The notes under the pieces were generated by a model. It was not told the DNA's origin and made no database searches. It worked only from the letters and a program-made list of their open reading frames with translations. 52,189 bases of DNA from Candidatus Iainarchaeum sp. (GTDB lineage Archaea; Iainarchaeota; Iainarchaeia; Iainarchaeales; JAFCCW01). The position numbers and the translations under genes were made by a program. Where the stretch lies: the NCBI GenBank assembly GCA_017609985.1, contig JAFCCW010000003.1, positions 1-52,189 on the forward strand, written 5' to 3'. Of this stretch, positions 43,627 through 52,189 are shown piece by piece. Within the stretch, counting starts at the first letter, position 1, and the number at the start of each line of letters is the position of its first letter.

Positions 43627-44453
43627 ACAACCTCTACAAGCAATGAAAAATCAATTCCGTTAACTGAATGAGTTAAAGAACCCATTGAAACAATATCTGC
43701 TTCAACTCCATTGTATTTGGAAATGTTTTTCATTGTAACCCCTCCGGAAATCTCAATTTTTGCATTGCACTCTTTTTTAATGAGCGGGATTGCTTTTTTG
43801 ATTTCAGCCAGGGAAAAATTGTCAAGCATTATTATATCAGGTTTTGCTGTTGCTGCTTCAAGAGCTTCTTCAATGGACGAGACTTCAACCTCGATAAATT
43901 TTTTCTTCCTGCCAAACTTTTTCCTTGCCTTTTCGATTGCTTGTGCAGGAGAATCAAAAAAAAGCAAGTGGTTTTCCTTAAAGAGCACGCCATCACTCAG
44001 ATTTTCTCGATGAGGCCAGACTCCAGCAATAACTGCTGCTTTTTTGTCAAAATAGTTAAGGAGCGGAGCTGTCTTTCTGGTCAAGGCAACTCTTGTTTTC
44101 TTCCCAAGCTTTGACTGAGCCAGAGAAGCAGAGCTTGCGACTCCGGACATTCTCCCAAGAAAGTTCATTGCAGTGCGCTCAAGCTTGAGAATAGAGTGAT
44201 TGTTTCCACTCAATGCAATTATTTTTTCTCCCTTCTTCACTTTTGCCCCGTCTTTCTTCAACAGCCTTGCATCAACCTTGAAGTGATTGAAGAGAAAAAC
44301 TGCTTCCTCTGCCCCAGCAAGCAAACAGTCCTGCTTGGAGTAAACAGAAGCAGTGCATTTTTTTAACGGAGTAACAGAAGAAGTTGAGTCCCCTTTTCCG
44401 ACATCTTCTCTAACCGCTAAGATAAGTTTTTTCTTTTCTCGTGCAGGAATCAT
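43617..44453 (-). CDS. nadC: nicotinate-nucleotide pyrophosphorylase (quinolinate phosphoribosyltransferase)
   Basis: Makes nicotinate mononucleotide from quinolinate and PRPP. The 278 residues have ERTAMNFLGRMSGVAS, VALTRKTAPLLNYFDKKA, HRENLSDGVLFKENH, EVEVSSIEEALEA, IIMLDNFS, EISGGVTMKNI and DIVSMGSLTHS, all family landmarks. The usual GGGxxxHR loop reads AGVWPHR, losing the glycines; this may be a lineage feature or may mean altered substrate (the related ModD family has other variants). The ATG overlaps the nadE stop (ATGA). Confidence 0.9.
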   Translation of the reverse strand: MIPAREKKKLILAVREDVGKGDSTSSVTPLKKCTASVYSKQDCLLAGAEEAVFLFNHFKVDARLLKKDGAKVKKGEKIIALSGNNHSILKLERTAMNFLGRMSGVASSASLAQSKLGKKTRVALTRKTAPLLNYFDKKAAVIAGVWPHRENLSDGVLFKENHLLFFDSPAQAIEKARKKFGRKKKFIEVEVSSIEEALEAATAKPDIIMLDNFSLAEIKKAIPLIKKECNAKIEISGGVTMKNISKYNGVEADIVSMGSLTHSVNGIDFSLLVEVVIE

Positions 44454-45205
44454 TCAACCAACTCAGCAATGGGTGTGGGAGAGCTCTTGTGCATGTTTTT
44501 TCCAACAAGAGCAATTACTTTTTCAACAAGATTAATATCAAACATTGTTTTAAGCTCTGCCTCGCTTTTTCTCTGTTCAATTGCTCGAAGAACCGGGTCA
44601 AGCACTGCATAAGAGTAACCAAGCTCCTGTTCATCAGTCTGGCCTTCAAAAAGTCCTGCAGACGGGGGCTTTGAAATCACTTCTTCCGGAACTCCCGCTA
44701 CTCTGGCAACTTCAAAAACATCTGTCTTGAACAAGTCTCCGATTGGCAGAAAGTCACAGGCTCCGTCACCATGCTTTGTAAAATAGCCAAGCATTAGCTC
44801 GCTTTTGTTTCCTGTACCGATAACAAGAGAATTGTTAGAGTTTGCAAAATTGTAAAGGAGAAGCATCCGGACACGTGCTTTGGAATTTGCTTGTGCAAGA
44901 CTGGGCTGTTTCCAAGGCAGTGAAGAAATTGGTGAAAGAATTTTGTCAATTGGCTGAACAGAATAATTGATTCCCATAGCAGCAGCAATTGAGGACTCAT
45001 CTTCAAGAGTGCAAGAGGCAATGGAAGCGTCTGGCATGAGAATAGCAGTTACCTTCTTCTTTGGAAGAGCTTTTGCAAGAATATAACCGACAAGAGCAGA
45101 GTCAATTCCACAGCTTAATCCAAACACAGCTGTTTCAGCATTGCTTGCGTCAAAATATTCTTTTGTTGCTTTGACTATTTCCTTAAATTTTTCTTCAGGA
45201 GTCAT
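44450..45205 (-). CDS. nadE: NAD synthetase, ammonia-dependent
   Basis: Amidates deamido-NAD, the last step of NAD synthesis. The 251 residues lack a glutaminase domain. The PP-loop reads GLSCGIDSALVG, with Cys32 replacing the first Gly of SGGxDS, while LVIGTGNKSELMLGYFTKHG, the DFLPIGDLFKTDV segment and PPSAGLFEGQTDEQELG are standard. A TATA-like run at the end of the RuBisCO gene, about 27 nt before the ATG, may give it a separate start of transcription. It is coupled to nadC. Confidence 0.94.
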   Translation of the reverse strand: MTPEEKFKEIVKATKEYFDASNAETAVFGLSCGIDSALVGYILAKALPKKKVTAILMPDASIASCTLEDESSIAAAMGINYSVQPIDKILSPISSLPWKQPSLAQANSKARVRMLLLYNFANSNNSLVIGTGNKSELMLGYFTKHGDGACDFLPIGDLFKTDVFEVARVAGVPEEVISKPPSAGLFEGQTDEQELGYSYAVLDPVLRAIEQRKSEAELKTMFDINLVEKVIALVGKNMHKSSPTPIAELVE

Positions 45206-45230
45206 TGCATTATTGGGAAAGAAAAAGTTA

Positions 45231-46523
45231 TTAAATGCCTTTCCACTTTTTCAAAGCCTGTGCTAGTTCCTTGTTTGCTTTTGAAAAATCTTCAAGACTA
45301 ACTCCATGCATTGTAGCAGAAACAGCTTGCCTCATTGCCTTTGCTCCAGCAATGCTTCCATTTGGGTGCCCGTGCACACCACCACCTGCCTGAATTATTA
45401 TATCATTTCCCATATATTTCATCATTGCGGGAATTTTGCCGGGGTGAACTCCACCAGAAGCAACAGCAAAAACAGGTTTTAAATCAAGCCAGTCTTCTTT
45501 GAGCACGTGATCTGCAGGAGAAGCTTCGATTAACTGTTTTTCAACTTCCTGGTCAATAAACTGGACTTCTCTCTTGCCGCCCTCCATCTTGCCCACAATT
45601 GCGCCAATGTGAAGCTGGTCAACACCAATTAGCCTGCAAAGCTTTGCAATCAAAAGCATTGAAATACCATGCCTGTGCGAGCGAGTGAAAGCCGCATGCC
45701 CAGCACGATGAGCATGAATAATTAAACCAAGATTTTCATTGCGCAATTCCTGCAAAGCACTCCATCCAACTGTGAGAACATCAACCATCATATAGTCTCC
45801 GCCGTGTTCTCGCACAAACTTTGCCCGCCTGACCATCTCCTTATAAGGCGCAGTGACGTTAGGCATGTAAATCTTGACCTCTCCTGTTTCCTTCTCACAG
45901 GTGTTGCGCATTTTCAGAGTTTGCTTGATTCTTTTTTCAAAATTATTAAACTTCATTGAAGAAAGATTTTCATCATCCTTGACAATATCACAGCCTCCAA
46001 GCCAGGCATTGTAAGCAGCTTTTGCATGTTCTTTCTCGTTAAGACCAAGTTTTGGTTTAATAATAGTGCCAACCAATGGCCTGTCTTCAACTCCAGTGAA
46101 ACTGCGAATACCTGGGATTCCGAAAGCAGGACCCTTAAAGCTTTTTATGTAGAAGTCAGGAAAGTTTATGTCTTCAAGGCGAAGATTGTTAACTATCTTC
46201 ATGCCAAAAACATTCCCTGCAATTGAACTCATCAACTGAGGAATATTGCCTTCTTCAAACAAGTCTCCTGGATAGGCTATTCGAATTGTCTTTGTCTTTG
46301 GATTCGAGTAAACCACTGTTGGAGCAAGAGTCTTGCGAATGCGAGGCACAGAAGTGCAAACATCAGTCCATGTTCCAACAGAACTTTCCCCTGCAATCGC
46401 CTCGGCGGATGTCTTGAATGAGACACCGCGAGCTGGCTCTACGCGAAATTCTGCAACAAAGTCTGTTTCCTTTGGCTTGTATTTTTTATTAGTAAACCCA
46501 GTGTAAGCTTCTTTCTTTTGCAT
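45231..46523 (-). CDS. rbcL: ribulose-1,5-bisphosphate carboxylase, form III type
   Basis: Carboxylates ribulose bisphosphate, in archaea mainly made from AMP by AMP phosphorylase and ribose-1,5-bisphosphate isomerase. Catalytic residues appear intact: Lys156 in IIKPKLG, the carbamylated Lys182 with Asp/Glu in DIVKDDEN, His270 in IHAHRAGHAAF, loop-6 Lys312 in GKMEGG, and the ASGGVHPG and QAGGGVHGHPNG phosphate loops. Overall it resembles archaeal form III or II/III; HRAGHAAF replaces the usual HRAMHAVF. The ATG at 46523 is preferred over 46532 because it lies 24 nt from the TATA-like box. Its AMP-pathway partners are not in the window. Confidence 0.93.
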   Translation of the reverse strand: MQKKEAYTGFTNKKYKPKETDFVAEFRVEPARGVSFKTSAEAIAGESSVGTWTDVCTSVPRIRKTLAPTVVYSNPKTKTIRIAYPGDLFEEGNIPQLMSSIAGNVFGMKIVNNLRLEDINFPDFYIKSFKGPAFGIPGIRSFTGVEDRPLVGTIIKPKLGLNEKEHAKAAYNAWLGGCDIVKDDENLSSMKFNNFEKRIKQTLKMRNTCEKETGEVKIYMPNVTAPYKEMVRRAKFVREHGGDYMMVDVLTVGWSALQELRNENLGLIIHAHRAGHAAFTRSHRHGISMLLIAKLCRLIGVDQLHIGAIVGKMEGGKREVQFIDQEVEKQLIEASPADHVLKEDWLDLKPVFAVASGGVHPGKIPAMMKYMGNDIIIQAGGGVHGHPNGSIAGAKAMRQAVSATMHGVSLEDFSKANKELAQALKKWKGI

Positions 46524-46543
46524 TGAAATCATAGTTATTATGA

Positions 46544-46558
46544 TTTATCTTTTTAATA
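46544..46558. promoter_or_regulatory. overlapping divergent promoters of rbcL and the kinase gene
   Basis: Only 56 nt separate the rbcL ATG at 46523 from the kinase ATG at 46580. One AT-rich block (ATCTTTTTAATA) is about 24 nt from the first start on the minus strand and 26 nt from the second on the plus strand, so both leaderless genes may share or compete for TBP binding. Confidence 0.45.
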
Positions 46559-46579
46559 ACTTTTGCTTCTGGTTAGTGT

Positions 46580-47155
46580 ATGATAATCATTGTTTCAGGT
46601 TTTGCGGGGAGCGGAAAAAGCACTCTTGCAAAAAAGCTTGCAAAAAAGCATGGATTAAAGGCAGTTCACGCTTCAGACATCCTGCGCAAGCTTAAGGGGA
46701 AAGAAATTCAGGAAATTGATGCAGGAAATACAAGTGCTAGTTCTGGCTGGTGGGAATCAAAAGAAGCAGAAGAATATCTTAAGAAAAGACTAGAAGACGG
46801 AAGTATGGACCTGGCTCTTGACAAAAAGCTAGAAGAAATCATTGAAAAAGACGCTGTTGTTCTCGACAGCAAGACAATGGGAAATTTGAGCAATAAAGGA
46901 TTTAGAATTTGGCTGGACGCATCAGCTGAGAAAAGAGCAGAGAGAATAGCTGAAAGAGACAAGCTGAATGAAAAAGAAGTGCTTAGAAAGATAACTGAAC
47001 GGGATGAGGCAGACAAGAAAATTTACAAAAAATTATATAAATTCAATCTTGGAGAAGACCTTGAAGGATTTGACTTAGTTATTCACTCAGACAAACTGAC
47101 TGCGGAAGATGTTTTTGAAAAGGCAGTTAAGGCAATTGAGGAAAAAACAAAGTGA
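46580..47155 (+). CDS. cmk: archaeal-type cytidylate (nucleoside monophosphate) kinase
   Basis: 191 residues of the P-loop kinase fold: Walker A GFAGSGKST at 7-15, HASDILRKL near the nucleotide-binding helix, a GWWESKEAEEYLKKRL substrate region, VVLDSKTMG for the second Mg/base site, and RIAERDKLNEKEVLRKITER with the LID arginines. This matches the short archaeal CMP kinase family; the related AdkA-like kinases are the alternative. Leaderless ATG 26 nt after a TATA-like run. It lies divergent from rbcL, which consumes a product of nucleotide breakdown. Confidence 0.85.
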   Translation: MIIIVSGFAGSGKSTLAKKLAKKHGLKAVHASDILRKLKGKEIQEIDAGNTSASSGWWESKEAEEYLKKRLEDGSMDLALDKKLEEIIEKDAVVLDSKTMGNLSNKGFRIWLDASAEKRAERIAERDKLNEKEVLRKITERDEADKKIYKKLYKFNLGEDLEGFDLVIHSDKLTAEDVFEKAVKAIEEKTK

Positions 47156-47161
47156 AAAAGA

Positions 47162-47989
47162 TTATCCTCTTTTTTTAAGCACTCTTTTTGCCAATACTGC
47201 AGCAGCAATCAAAGCAACCAAAACCACTGCAATCATCAGATAATTTTCATCTATTTCACCTGAATCCTGAGCAGGACTCTCTGAAGAAGGCTGTTCTTCA
47301 ACAAACCTTGTTTGAATGCACTCGTTGCTCTGGCATACCATTTCTTCACCGCACTCCGAACCATCAGGCAATTCCGTGAAAACACACTCTCCGCCGGCAC
47401 AGCTGTCAGAAGTGCATGGATTAAAGTCATTGCAGGTCATTCCAACACAGGTTCCCTCTTCAAGCTTTATCAATGCAGATGGTTTTGGCATTTCCTTGAA
47501 ATCTGTTTCCTCTATCCTGCTGTCCTGCTGAGAACTATAGCTTATCTTTACTGTCGCGTTCATTGGAATCTTCTTGAATGAAAACTTTATTATCGGATCT
47601 TCTTCCAGGATTTTGAAATCCTGTTCGCTCCTGATTAATGAAGCACTGCTGATTATGTTCTTTGGAATAGATTCAATCAAGGAAATGTTTTCAAGATCTC
47701 TTCCTGAAACATTTGTAAGATTTATTATCAGCTCGTTGTCGTATCCTGAGATTCCTTCATCGCCAAGCAATAGTTTCACTCTCATTGCTCTGCTAAAAAA
47801 CAAGTCGGCTTTTTCAGCAAGCCTTTTTTCAATTGGAACACCGTCCTGGGTTATCTCCACAATAATCAGGTTTTCTTCAGGAGGAACATAGTCTGAGTCT
47901 TTCAGCAATGAAACAAAACCAGTCATGCTGAGAGCAGAAGCTGTGGCAAAAAGCAGCAGCAAAAACAAAATTACCCTGCTGTTTCTCAT
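47162..47989 (-). CDS. membrane-anchored protein with Cys-rich module, paralogue of the neighbour's C-terminus
   Basis: 275 residues. A signal peptide spans about 7-22 (RVILFLLLLFATASA). A beta-rich domain of about 130 residues follows, with SGYDNELIINLTNVSG and IIKFSFKKIPMNATVKISY. Next is a Cys-rich segment (GMTCNDFNPCTSDSC and CGEEMVCQSNEC), then an acidic linker and one C-terminal membrane helix (MIAVVLVALIAAAVLAKRV) ending in basic residues. The same order (LIEGIPK..., EEDPVIKF..., CNDYDPCTRDYC, membrane helix) ends the preceding large gene, so the two are paralogous there. The ATG overlaps that gene's stop (ATGA). Surface location is likely; function unknown. Confidence 0.75.
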   Translation of the reverse strand: MRNSRVILFLLLLFATASALSMTGFVSLLKDSDYVPPEENLIIVEITQDGVPIEKRLAEKADLFFSRAMRVKLLLGDEGISGYDNELIINLTNVSGRDLENISLIESIPKNIISSASLIRSEQDFKILEEDPIIKFSFKKIPMNATVKISYSSQQDSRIEETDFKEMPKPSALIKLEEGTCVGMTCNDFNPCTSDSCAGGECVFTELPDGSECGEEMVCQSNECIQTRFVEEQPSSESPAQDSGEIDENYLMIAVVLVALIAAAVLAKRVLKKRG

Positions 47990-50900
47990 TTTTTCAACCC
48001 CTTAATCGCTTTTTCCAGCGACCTGGGTTTTCTTCCTTTCAGGGAAAGGAATATTGAGACTATAATCACTAACACCATTAATAATGTTATTATAATCATG
48101 TCTGGAAAACCTCCTGAAACAGTAAAACCCGCTGGCTTGACTGCTTGTTTTTCAGGAAGCAGGCTTTCTTCACTTACGCAGCTTCCCTGAGAGCAAACCA
48201 TCCCAGCACCGCACTTTGCGCCCTCGTTCATTTCGGCATAAACACAATCCCCTTCAACACAATAATCGCGGGTGCAGGGGTCATAATCGTTGCAGTAAAT
48301 CCCCATGCAAACATCCCCCAGCTCCAGCTTGACCAAAGCAGCCGGAGCACTCATTTTTGCGAACATTTCCTCGGTTAACGTGCCCTTTTCTTTTTCCCTG
48401 TTGAAATCATAGCTTACAACAGCTTTTTTCCCGGGCAAAATGTCTCCAAGCAAAAACTTAATCACAGGGTCTTCCTCCACTACTACAAAGTTTACATCGC
48501 TTACAATCATTAACGCACTTTCTGCAAGCTCTTTGGGAATTCCTTCAATCAAATCCAAGTCACGCAAAGTCTCGCTACCGGTGTTTTCCAGAGAAACAGT
48601 TACAGTATTCCTATACTTTGTGATTCCCGTTGCCCCAAACAATGCCTGAACCTTCAGGCTTCTTGAAATCTTTAATTCTTTGCCAGTGACAAGCCTTTTA
48701 ATCCTTAAACCAACATCTTTTTCAGTCTGGTCAAGGACCGGAAGGTTTTCCTCTTCCAGCGGGCTGTACATTGCTTCAACAAACATTTTTTCCTTTACCT
48801 CAACAACCGCAGCTTCTCCACAAACTCCTATACAGCACCTGCTTGTGTCGCTTGCAAAAACCCAGGAACCGGTACAATCTTCATCTTCCTCGCAGATTAT
48901 TCCGCCTCTGTGCAGTTCGCATAGGATTCTTCCGCTTCCACCGGCTTCTGGGCTGCCAGAGGAAGAAGTAATGGCAATGGAAACGCTTGAGTCAGCACTG
49001 TTTGCGTCAGCATTGTTCTCTGCTTTTACATGAAACATATGAGAACCAACTGTTTGGCTTTGGAAGCTGTAGCTTTGGCTCAGGTTGTTGTCAATCCAGG
49101 CACCAGTGTCTGCTTTTACCCAGTATCTCTTAATTCCCGATTCTGCATCGTTTCCTGAATAAACAAGGTTCACATCCACAGCGCTTTGAGAAGAACCATC
49201 CGCAGGCAAAGAAATAGAAACAACCGGGACATTGTTGTCAACAGCAAAGCTTGCATCGCTTGAATCCACTGCATTAGCATCTGAATCATCAGACACATTT
49301 ATGTCAATGAAATAGTTTCCGTCTGCCATGTTAAAGTTCAGGTCATAAAAGCACCTGGTTGTGTTGGAGAAGTCTGCATCGTCACAGTTCGCGTCAACAG
49401 TCTTAACAGAACCCAAATAATTCAAATCCAGGCTGATTATGCTGTTTTCAAAACCGCCTGCTGTAGAAGAATAATACAGGTTAGCAGTTAGCAGATTATC
49501 ATTCGGGTCGGACACATCAAACACAATCATGTTGTTCCCGTCAACAAAAGAATACCATTTTCCCCCATTTGGTTCAACCACACCCACAACAGGGTCAGAA
49601 TTCGCAGCCAACCTGACAGTCAACACCTTGTTCTCATCAACATTCAAAGTCATTCCGTTTGAGTCATAACCTGAAGCAGTAACATTTATGTCGTAAGGAG
49701 AGTAAGATTGCTGCCCGCCAGAATCCTGATTGTAGTCAAACACGTATTGCCGGGAAATCACTCCATTCGCATTCGTTGAGCCAGAAAACTTCTGGTCTCC
49801 ATGCTGGTCGGTTACAGTCACGACCGCACCAGACAAAACAGCAGAAGTGGAATCGTCAACCACGTTCACGTCCAGCCACCAGCCGACGTAAAAAGTGCCT
49901 CTTACATCATTAAAACTAACATTCGTAAAAAGAGAATCAATAAAGAAAAGATTTGTATCAGTATCTGCATTTGCTGAAAGATAGACATCAGTTGAATTTT
50001 TAGAAATATTGCAATCAAAGAACCAGTTAGAATGAGATTTATAACCTGTGCCAGTCAAAGAACGCACTCCATAAGTTGAATTACCTTTTATTGTGTTATT
50101 ATAAAAGTTGTTGTCTCTTGTAGTTCCTCCTCCCGAATATTGAGAACCCAAAACCATAACTCCAGAACCAGAATTATTTATTATTTGGTTATTTGACAAG
50201 TTACAATCATAAGCCCCATCAAATCTCATACCATCGTTAGCATTATTTGAAATATTATTATCAAAAACAACTGCCCCATAAGAATCAAAATCAATAATAA
50301 TTCCAAAAGCCGAATTGGAAACAAGTTGGTTTCCAAAAATATTCACATCATTAATTCTTGAACCAGAAATTCCATCCGCATTCCCAGAAATAATATTGTC
50401 TTTAACTGACCCAACATTGTTAAAGCCCGAATTTCCAAAATTAATTCCATCTGATGAGTTGTTGAGTATCTTGTTGTTAACAATCGTGAAATAATCAGCA
50501 TCTCCCATTGCTGAAACCGAAATTCCATAATTATCATTGTCATTGATATTATTGTCAGATATGTTTTGGTCATCACCATAAACATAAACACCGGCACTGA
50601 TGTTGTTTGAAATGTTATTGTCAAAAACGTTAACAGTATTTGCAACAGTCTGAATTCCATAAGATAAATTGTTTGTTATTGTGTTGCCTAAAATATTCAC
50701 ATCAGACAAACTATTCACATAGATGCCCCCGGAACCGTTTCCTGAAACATTGTTGTTTTCTATTACTGTTCTGTCAGCATCATCTAAATAAATTCCATGG
50801 CTAATGCTTTGAGTCACGTTGTTGTCTGAAATATTAGAATCTGTTCCGCCATTGCTTGAGGCAATTCCAAGATAAAACCCGTTTATATCACAATTCTTTA

Positions 50901-52189
50901 TCGTAATCGTGTTATAACTTCCAAAATCAACACCGTTCTCCCCAGAAACAGCAGCTGTTGCATCAGAGTAGATTCCATACCCATCACAATCCAATGTAAT
51001 CGAGTCTGCTCCGATGATTATCCCGTCGCCTGTGCAGCCGATTAAGTCTGCTGAGAGGGTTGTGTTCTCAGTAATCGTTGAACCGCACTGGAACTCAGGG
51101 TCAGAAGTTGAAATGAAAGTGGACGGAGCATTCTGGTTATTATATTCTGTCAAAATCCAGTTGCCGTCGCGGGCTTTGTTGGAGATGCGAATCTCATCTA
51201 TGTTTCCATCAAAACAGATAAGTCTGCCAGGCCTTAAATCTCCGACCGTGAAGATATTAGCCCAAGTTACCTCCCCGTCATTTGTGAAAGAGAGTTTTTC
51301 CACGCCATTAACATATACTTTAGTTGCTCCACCACTAATGGCTGTAGCTGCAATATGAAACCAGTTTCCAGTAGTTAATCCTGCACCTGTTGTTTCTCTG
51401 TAACCTCCTGAAGCTGCTATCTCAAAAGCATAAAGTCTTATTTCTGTTCCTTTCGCTAGTAACCATAAAGGATAACCTTCTTTAGAAACAGCCGAAGCCA
51501 TTATTGTAAATCCGTAAATGTCATAGTCGCCTCCACCTATAAGAGTGTCTGGTTTTATCCATGCTTCCGCTGTATATTGTGTGATTGAACCAAGATCTCC
51601 ATGTGATATATAATCATTGCTTCCGTCAAAATTCTGCGCATCACCTATTTTGCCGCTTGCCACTACTGCAGGTTCACCAGAACCCTTTTTTGCCCCATCT
51701 TTATCATTGGCGGTGCTATCTTTGGTATTAGATGTATCTGGATCATCTTTCATATGGGTTACAAATTCATAGTTTACATCCCAGACGCCAGCATCGTCTG
51801 TTTCACTCGCACCAGAGTTGCCCCAGTAGATGAAAAAGTTCGTGTCAGTGCCCCAGTTGACGTTCAGGTCAACCCACGCTTCAAACGTCTCGGAAGCAGT
51901 GTTGCAGTCTACTACTTCACGATTCAGCTTGGAAGAGCCGTCTGCAGCAGTGAACACGACATCCGTGCCGGTATCATTCACGTTGTCCCAGAATTTTGTC
52001 GGAAGATTTGCCTCAGTCACAAGCACAGGAAACTTCGTATGATTAGCATCAGTATTATTATCCGCTACAAAACCATGGTTAACAGTCAGCTTCGCCCTGT
52101 AATCCCAGTCAGTGTTGTACCATCCTGCGTGAAAACAGGGAATCAGGAGTAAGAGAAACAGAAATATTAACCATGTGTTTCTAGGTGGA
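47986..52189 (-). CDS. large surface protein: DUF2341, LamG, beta-helix, Ig-like and Cys-rich domains (5' partial)
   Basis: The frame is open to the window edge; about 1400 residues are visible and the start codon lies beyond. Order: a hydrophobic signal segment (WLIFLFLLLIPCFHAG); a DUF2341-like domain beginning WYNTDWDYRAKLTV; a LamG-like lectin fold with AEAWIKPD and VDGSNDYIS-type strands near 51.65-51.2 kb; a right-handed parallel beta-helix of about 12 coils (49.95-51.05 kb) with Asn-rich turns and many NxS/T sites; a carboxypeptidase-regulatory-like domain; two Ig-like domains; a Cys knot (CEEDEDCTGSW, RCCIGVCGE); the module shared with the next gene; and one membrane helix (MIIITLLMVLVIIVSIFLSL) with a basic tail. 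An adhesin or cell-surface glycan-binding role is plausible. Confidence 0.85.
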   Translation of the reverse strand, partial: PPRNTWLIFLFLLLLIPCFHAGWYNTDWDYRAKLTVNHGFVADNNTDANHTKFPVLVTEANLPTKFWDNVNDTGTDVVFTAADGSSKLNREVVDCNTASETFEAWVDLNVNWGTDTNFFIYWGNSGASETDDAGVWDVNYEFVTHMKDDPDTSNTKDSTANDKDGAKKGSGEPAVVASGKIGDAQNFDGSNDYISHGDLGSITQYTAEAWIKPDTLIGGGDYDIYGFTIMASAVSKEGYPLWLLAKGTEIRLYAFEIAASGGYRETTGAGLTTGNWFHIAATAISGGATKVYVNGVEKLSFTNDGEVTWANIFTVGDLRPGRLICFDGNIDEIRISNKARDGNWILTEYNNQNAPSTFISTSDPEFQCGSTITENTTLSADLIGCTGDGIIIGADSITLDCDGYGIYSDATAAVSGENGVDFGSYNTITIKNCDINGFYLGIASSNGGTDSNISDNNVTQSISHGIYLDDADRTVIENNNVSGNGSGGIYVNSLSDVNILGNTITNNLSYGIQTVANTVNVFDNNISNNISAGVYVYGDDQNISDNNINDNDNYGISVSAMGDADYFTIVNNKILNNSSDGINFGNSGFNNVGSVKDNIISGNADGISGSRINDVNIFGNQLVSNSAFGIIIDFDSYGAVVFDNNISNNANDGMRFDGAYDCNLSNNQIINNSGSGVMVLGSQYSGGGTTRDNNFYNNTIKGNSTYGVRSLTGTGYKSHSNWFFDCNISKNSTDVYLSANADTDTNLFFIDSLFTNVSFNDVRGTFYVGWWLDVNVVDDSTSAVLSGAVVTVTDQHGDQKFSGSTNANGVISRQYVFDYNQDSGGQQSYSPYDINVTASGYDSNGMTLNVDENKVLTVRLAANSDPVVGVVEPNGGKWYSFVDGNNMIVFDVSDPNDNLLTANLYYSSTAGGFENSIISLDLNYLGSVKTVDANCDDADFSNTTRCFYDLNFNMADGNYFIDINVSDDSDANAVDSSDASFAVDNNVPVVSISLPADGSSQSAVDVNLVYSGNDAESGIKRYWVKADTGAWIDNNLSQSYSFQSQTVGSHMFHVKAENNADANSADSSVSIAITSSSGSPEAGGSGRILCELHRGGIICEEDEDCTGSWVFASDTSRCCIGVCGEAAVVEVKEKMFVEAMYSPLEEENLPVLDQTEKDVGLRIKRLVTGKELKISRSLKVQALFGATGITKYRNTVTVSLENTGSETLRDLDLIEGIPKELAESALMIVSDVNFVVVEEDPVIKFLLGDILPGKKAVVSYDFNREKEKGTLTEEMFAKMSAPAALVKLELGDVCMGIYCNDYDPCTRDYCVEGDCVYAEMNEGAKCGAGMVCSQGSCVSEESLLPEKQAVKPAGFTVSGGFPDMIIITLLMVLVIIVSIFLSLKGRKPRSLEKAIKGLKK

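Overview
The window looks like a chromosomal segment of an archaeon, probably a DPANN-type lineage. Evidence for archaea: many genes have a TATA-like box about 24-30 nt before the start codon and little or no 5' leader; transketolase is split into N and C polypeptides; there is a form III-type RuBisCO and a short archaeal-style nucleoside monophosphate kinase. Many biosynthetic enzymes are nevertheless of bacterial type (AroB, P-loop AroK, NadD, Leptospira-like CimA, LeuB). That mix recalls Diapherotrites, but this placement is inference; no rRNA or ribosomal protein gene is present to test it.

Layout. 1-3.8 kb: purine genes purE (5' partial), purC and purB (frameshifted) around a broken methyltransferase gene. 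3.8-6.05 kb: an AT-rich patch with a broken CAAX-type protease, a D12-class adenine methyltransferase, a small Cys4 protein and an unknown protein that could be its partner nuclease. 6.2-10.1 kb: cysS, a CPA2 antiporter and an AlkD-like glycosylase. 10.2-16.3 kb: a 43-codon heptad-repeat mini-ORF, cimA, carA and carB. 16.3-26.4 kb: one minus-strand run of 11 tightly packed genes, tal-pheA-tktN-tktC-aroF-aroB-aroA-aroK-aroD-aroE-aroC, covering erythrose-4-phosphate supply through chorismate to phenylpyruvate. 26.7-31.2 kb: methyltransferases (one truncated), ilvD and ilvC. 31.3-35.6 kb: a membrane pyrophosphatase, a Cys-rich lipoprotein and two unknown proteins. 35.6-41.5 kb: ilvE and leuACDB. 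41.6-46.5 kb: two unknown proteins, nadD, nadC, nadE and RuBisCO. 46.6 kb: a CMP-kinase-like gene. 47.2 kb to the end: two overlapping membrane-anchored surface proteins, the larger running off the window.

How the genes fit together. CimA with LeuCDB, IlvC, IlvD and IlvE would give isoleucine from pyruvate without threonine deaminase; LeuA gives leucine. Acetolactate synthase, tyrA, nadA and nadB are not in the window. The pyrophosphatase would recover energy from the PPi these pathways release. Between the biosynthetic operons sit about nine small unknown or methyltransferase genes whose products share a short basic N-terminus (M-P-x-R-R style), most with their own leaderless promoter; this scattered set is the least explained part of the window.

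No tRNA, rRNA, CRISPR array, insertion sequence or attachment site was recognised. The only stretch over 300 bases without an intact gene is 3776-4392, which holds the broken protease gene and about 137 bases with a possible ORF remnant.
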